A stretch of 64,000 nt of DNA from Betaproteobacteria bacterium (GTDB lineage Bacteria > Pseudomonadota > Gammaproteobacteria > Burkholderiales > Casimicrobiaceae). A program made the position numbers and the translations under genes. The stretch is taken from contig JADIZG010000003.1 in the NCBI GenBank assembly GCA_016704895.1, forward strand, positions 95,571 through 159,570, read 5' to 3'. Below are positions 61,797 through 64,000 of this stretch, one piece after another (the first letter of the stretch is position 1; every line of letters begins with the position of its first letter). The notes beneath the pieces are model-generated. The model saw only the letters and a list, made by a program, of their open reading frames with translations. It did no database searches and was not told where the DNA came from.

Positions 61797-61921
61797 GGTC
61801 GCCCCGCTCTCAGCGATCGCCGCGAATCGTCGGGCGCATCACTCGTTCCCCTGGCTTCCAGAGGTCCGCGGCGTGCTCGATGAGCCCATCGACCGCGGAG
61901 AGACCGACGACGGTTGCATCG

Positions 61922-61937
61922 CGCGACTTCGGTCGCG
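61922..61937. other. Hairpin with UUCG tetraloop
   Basis: CGCGAC-TTCG-GTCGCG: a six-base stem with the extra-stable C(UUCG)G loop. It sits in the 207-base gap between the flavoprotein gene and the acyl-CoA dehydrogenase gene, both on the minus strand. It may stabilise or end the flavoprotein transcript. Nothing else is recognisable in the gap. Confidence 0.35.
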
Positions 61938-62003
61938 AGGGCGGTTCGGCCGGCGGAATCACGGGTGCTCGACAGGCGCGGGACCCTCGCCCGGACCGCC
62001 CGG

Positions 62004-63233
62004 TCAGCGGTACTTGCGCAGGTAGTTCCATTCGAAGCCGCGCTTGGCGAAGTGAAACAGCCGGGCCGACGGCAGCAGCCAGTTGCGCTCGGGCGTGCGC
62101 CAGATCAGCGTGCCGTGGTTGACGGCGTCGACGATGCAGATCAGCTCGACCTTGAACGTCGCGTTCGCGGACCGACCCTGCACGTCGCCCAGCAGGTTGG
62201 CCGCGGCCGCCGCGGCCTGCAGGTCGGCCATGTGGGCCTGCTTGGGCATCCAGTCCGGGCCGGGGAAGCTGCCGGAGTCGCCGACGACGTAGACGCGCTC
62301 GCGCCCCGGCACGCGGCAGTGCGCGTCGGCCTGCAGCAGCCCGCCCGGCGAGCGCGGCAGGTCGGTGGCGTCGAACCAGGCGTTGCCGGTCATGCCCGGC
62401 ATGAACAGGATCAGGTCGGCGGCGAACTCGCCGCCTTCGGTGACCACCTTGTCGGCATCGAAGCGCTTGAGCTTGTGGCCCAGGTGCGTGCGGATGCCGC
62501 GCCGCGCCATCTCGTCCAGCAGGTGCTTCACCGCCTTCGGCCCCAGCCGGTTGCCGGGCTCGTTGGACGGGTTGAAGAACACGAGCTCGAAACGCTCGCG
62601 CCGGCCTTCGCGCTTGAGCTGCTCGTCGATGCCGAACAGGAACTCGAACATCGGTCCGCCGCGCACCGCGGTGGGCTCGTTCGGGTTGCCGGCGAAGCCC
62701 ACCGCGATGGTGCCGCCGGTCATCGCGCGCAGCCGGTCGCGGATGCGCTCCGCCGCCGCGATGCCTTCGCACGGCGTGATCGCGTGCTCGATGCCGGGCA
62801 GCTTCTTGAGGAAGCGTCCCCCGGTGGCGATGACGAGCGCGTCGTTGGCGACGTCGCCGGCCGTGGTCTGCACGACGCGGCCGCCGTCGGCCAGGCCGGT
62901 GACCTCGCCGGCGACGAAGCGCACGCGCTGGCGGCGCAGGAAGTTGTCCAGCGGCACGATCAGGTCCTCGCGCGTGCGCAGGCCGCAGGGGATCCAGATG
63001 ATGCCCGGCAGGTAATGCAACTCGGCGCGCGGCGCCACCAGCGTGATCTCCGCCTGCGCGTCGCGCCGGCGCAACTCGCGCACCGTCGACAGGCCGGCGA
63101 AGCCGGCGCCCAGCACGGTGATGCGGACAGGGCTGCCTGCCGGGCTCATGCCGCCCCTGCCGCGCAGCAGGACTTCGACGGCCGCCGTTGGCGGCTGCGA
63201 ACGTTCAGTGGTGAAGATGCCGGCCTTGCTCAT
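62004..63233 (-). CDS. SQR/NDH-2-like FAD-dependent oxidoreductase
   Basis: A 409-residue flavoprotein. FAD-binding 'ITVLGAGFAGLSTVRELRRRD' begins near residue 33, 'ALVIATGG' follows, and a second FAD motif 'RVYVVGDSGSFPGPDWMPKQAHMAD' lies near residue 315. The layout matches sulfide:quinone oxidoreductases and related type II NADH dehydrogenases. Cysteines occur at 'WIPCGL' and 'ITPCEG' but I cannot confirm a full sulfide-oxidising set. ATG 63233 is chosen because CGGGAGGG-type bases precede it; ATG at about 63150, closer to the FAD motif, is an alternative. Confidence 0.82.
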   Translation of the reverse strand: MSKAGIFTTERSQPPTAAVEVLLRGRGGMSPAGSPVRITVLGAGFAGLSTVRELRRRDAQAEITLVAPRAELHYLPGIIWIPCGLRTREDLIVPLDNFLRRQRVRFVAGEVTGLADGGRVVQTTAGDVANDALVIATGGRFLKKLPGIEHAITPCEGIAAAERIRDRLRAMTGGTIAVGFAGNPNEPTAVRGGPMFEFLFGIDEQLKREGRRERFELVFFNPSNEPGNRLGPKAVKHLLDEMARRGIRTHLGHKLKRFDADKVVTEGGEFAADLILFMPGMTGNAWFDATDLPRSPGGLLQADAHCRVPGRERVYVVGDSGSFPGPDWMPKQAHMADLQAAAAAANLLGDVQGRSANATFKVELICIVDAVNHGTLIWRTPERNWLLPSARLFHFAKRGFEWNYLRKYR

Positions 63234-63328
63234 CGGGAGGGTCCGGGGTTGAACGGGTAGTCGGATCCGAGGGGCGGGCCCCGGACCGGCGCGCGTGGAT
63301 GCCTGCATCGATGGCACGAAACGCCGCG

Positions 63329-63634
63329 TCAAAGATACTTGATCCGGCTGCGCAGGGTTTCGACGTCCGTGGCCACGTCGCGCAACGTCGTGCCGTCGCC
63401 GGACGCGCCGGTGACCACCGCCCTGCCCGAGATCGGAATGAGGCTGTCGACCTGGAACCGGCCGCCGGTCCCGCGCAGGAAGCACTCCTCGTCGAAATGG
63501 AGGCGGTCGCCGCTGGACCCGACGGCCTCGGACTCGACGGTGTCGAAGCCGATCAGCCTGGCGATGTCCTCGCGACCACCGATGTCGATCACTGTCAGCG
63601 AGCGATCCGCGGGGTCGATCAATATCGCTTTCAT
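63329..63634 (-). CDS. Small protein of unknown function
   Basis: A 101-residue protein with a good GAGAGGAAG ribosome-binding site before its ATG. It opens 'MKAILIDPADRSLTVIDIGG', a pattern seen in small uncharacterised proteins annotated as DUF3846-like. It has no signal peptide or membrane segment and a single cysteine ('DEECFLRG'). It lies between the flavoprotein gene (96 bases downstream) and a ring-cleavage dioxygenase gene (86 bases upstream). I do not recognise a function. Confidence 0.7.
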   Translation of the reverse strand: MKAILIDPADRSLTVIDIGGREDIARLIGFDTVESEAVGSSGDRLHFDEECFLRGTGGRFQVDSLIPISGRAVVTGASGDGTTLRDVATDVETLRSRIKYL

Positions 63635-63720
63635 CCGTCTTCCTCTCTGTCAGCCAAATGCCAATCGCGGCGCGACGACCCACGGCGGTAATGTGCTCCC
63701 GAACCGCCGGGCCGGAATGC

Positions 63721-64000
63721 TCAGCGCCGCTCGAGAATCTCGACCCTGGGCCGCTCGCCTCCCGCCTTGCCCGTGATCGGCGGCTTCGGCAACCGCGACT
63801 CGCCCGGCTCGAGCGTGAACTCGTAGTCGAGCGAGTACCAGGGGCCCGAAACGTCGGACGCGGGCGCGGGCCGGTCGTCGTGGCGCACGAATTGGCCGAC
63901 GAGCCTGCGCGTCACCGCGAACTGCACGTCGGTCTCGAGGTTCGGATCGTCGCTCGCGTAGACCTGCGAGAACTGCGTCTTGAATCCCGGCTTGACGATC
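63721..64000 (-). CDS. C-terminal part of an intradiol ring-cleavage dioxygenase-like protein
   Basis: The last 93 residues of a gene that enters from beyond the window. 'KPGFKTQFSQVYASDDPNLETDVQFAVTRRLVGQFVRHD' resembles the end of the catalytic beta-sheet domain of intradiol (catechol/hydroxyquinol type) dioxygenases, where a 'GYxxLxTQxFxxDDPxxxxDVxFAV' pattern is common. The iron ligands would lie in the missing part, so activity cannot be judged. Confidence 0.6.
   Translation of the reverse strand, partial: IVKPGFKTQFSQVYASDDPNLETDVQFAVTRRLVGQFVRHDDRPAPASDVSGPWYSLDYEFTLEPGESRLPKPPITGKAGGERPRVEILERR

Overview
This is a GC-rich window (only a few short AT-rich patches, for example around 25,130-25,190 and 39,440-39,490) with tightly packed, mostly collinear metabolic genes. 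Acyl-CoA chemistry, Liv-type and TRAP-TAXI transporters, an FNR-like box and a remnant of an anaerobic benzoyl-CoA-pathway hydrolase suggest a metabolically versatile, probably facultatively anaerobic proteobacterium, most likely a betaproteobacterium. That placement is an inference from gene content; no rRNA or tRNA gene is visible.

Layout. (1) 2-4509, plus strand: the 3' end of what looks like a quinohemoprotein amine dehydrogenase (Qhp) operon. It has the end of a beta-propeller subunit, two U32-family proteins with UbiV/UbiU-like cysteine patterns, a one-chain ABC exporter (QhpF-like) and a small intracellular subtilase (QhpE-like). (2) 4493-7756, minus: a hydroxyacyl-CoA dehydrogenase/enoyl-CoA hydratase fusion and an NnrS membrane protein. 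(3) 7958-24792, plus: a GntR regulator followed by one long operon-like run: thiolase-like protein, acyl-CoA ligase, HyuA/HyuB, acyl-CoA dehydrogenase, two-part B12 mutase, three-subunit molybdenum hydroxylase, CaiB-type CoA-transferase and a Liv-type binding protein. (4) 25258-33880, plus: a second two-part B12 mutase, acyl-CoA ligase, acyl-CoA dehydrogenase, MmgE/PrpD, MFS transporter, MeaB GTPase and the first 60 codons of a 6-oxocyclohexene-carbonyl-CoA hydrolase-like gene that is cut off. (5) 33959-39322, minus: a broken lactate/malate dehydrogenase-family gene, a second MmgE/PrpD and a TRAP-TAXI transporter, with a divergent LysR regulator at 39495. (6) 40972-47458: another LysR regulator, then on the minus strand a complete Liv-type ABC transporter and an atypical SDR. 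(7) 47648-58589: a bicupin protein, a divergent XRE-cupin regulator, DoxX, a beta-hydroxyacid dehydrogenase, an Old Yellow Enzyme, an M24-fold protein, a CobW GTPase, and a fused E1, a VOC protein and E2 of a 2-oxoacid/acetoin dehydrogenase. (8) 58737-64000: FadD-like ligase behind a candidate FNR promoter, acyl-CoA dehydrogenase, an SQR-like flavoprotein, a small unknown protein and the end of an intradiol dioxygenase.

How it fits together. Regions 3 and 4 each join CoA activation, desaturation and a B12 carbon-skeleton mutase; MeaB in region 4 could service both mutases. Region 3 adds an ATP-dependent hydrolase/carboxylase (HyuAB) and a Mo hydroxylase, which would suit an unusual ring or ketone substrate, not yet identifiable.

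Caution on quality: at least five otherwise well-conserved genes (HyuA, Mo-hydroxylase large subunit, LivM/LivG, acyl-CoA dehydrogenase at 61.5 kb, and the Ldh-family gene) carry single frameshifts. That density suggests either indel errors in the assembly or real decay, and several calls depend on which is true.
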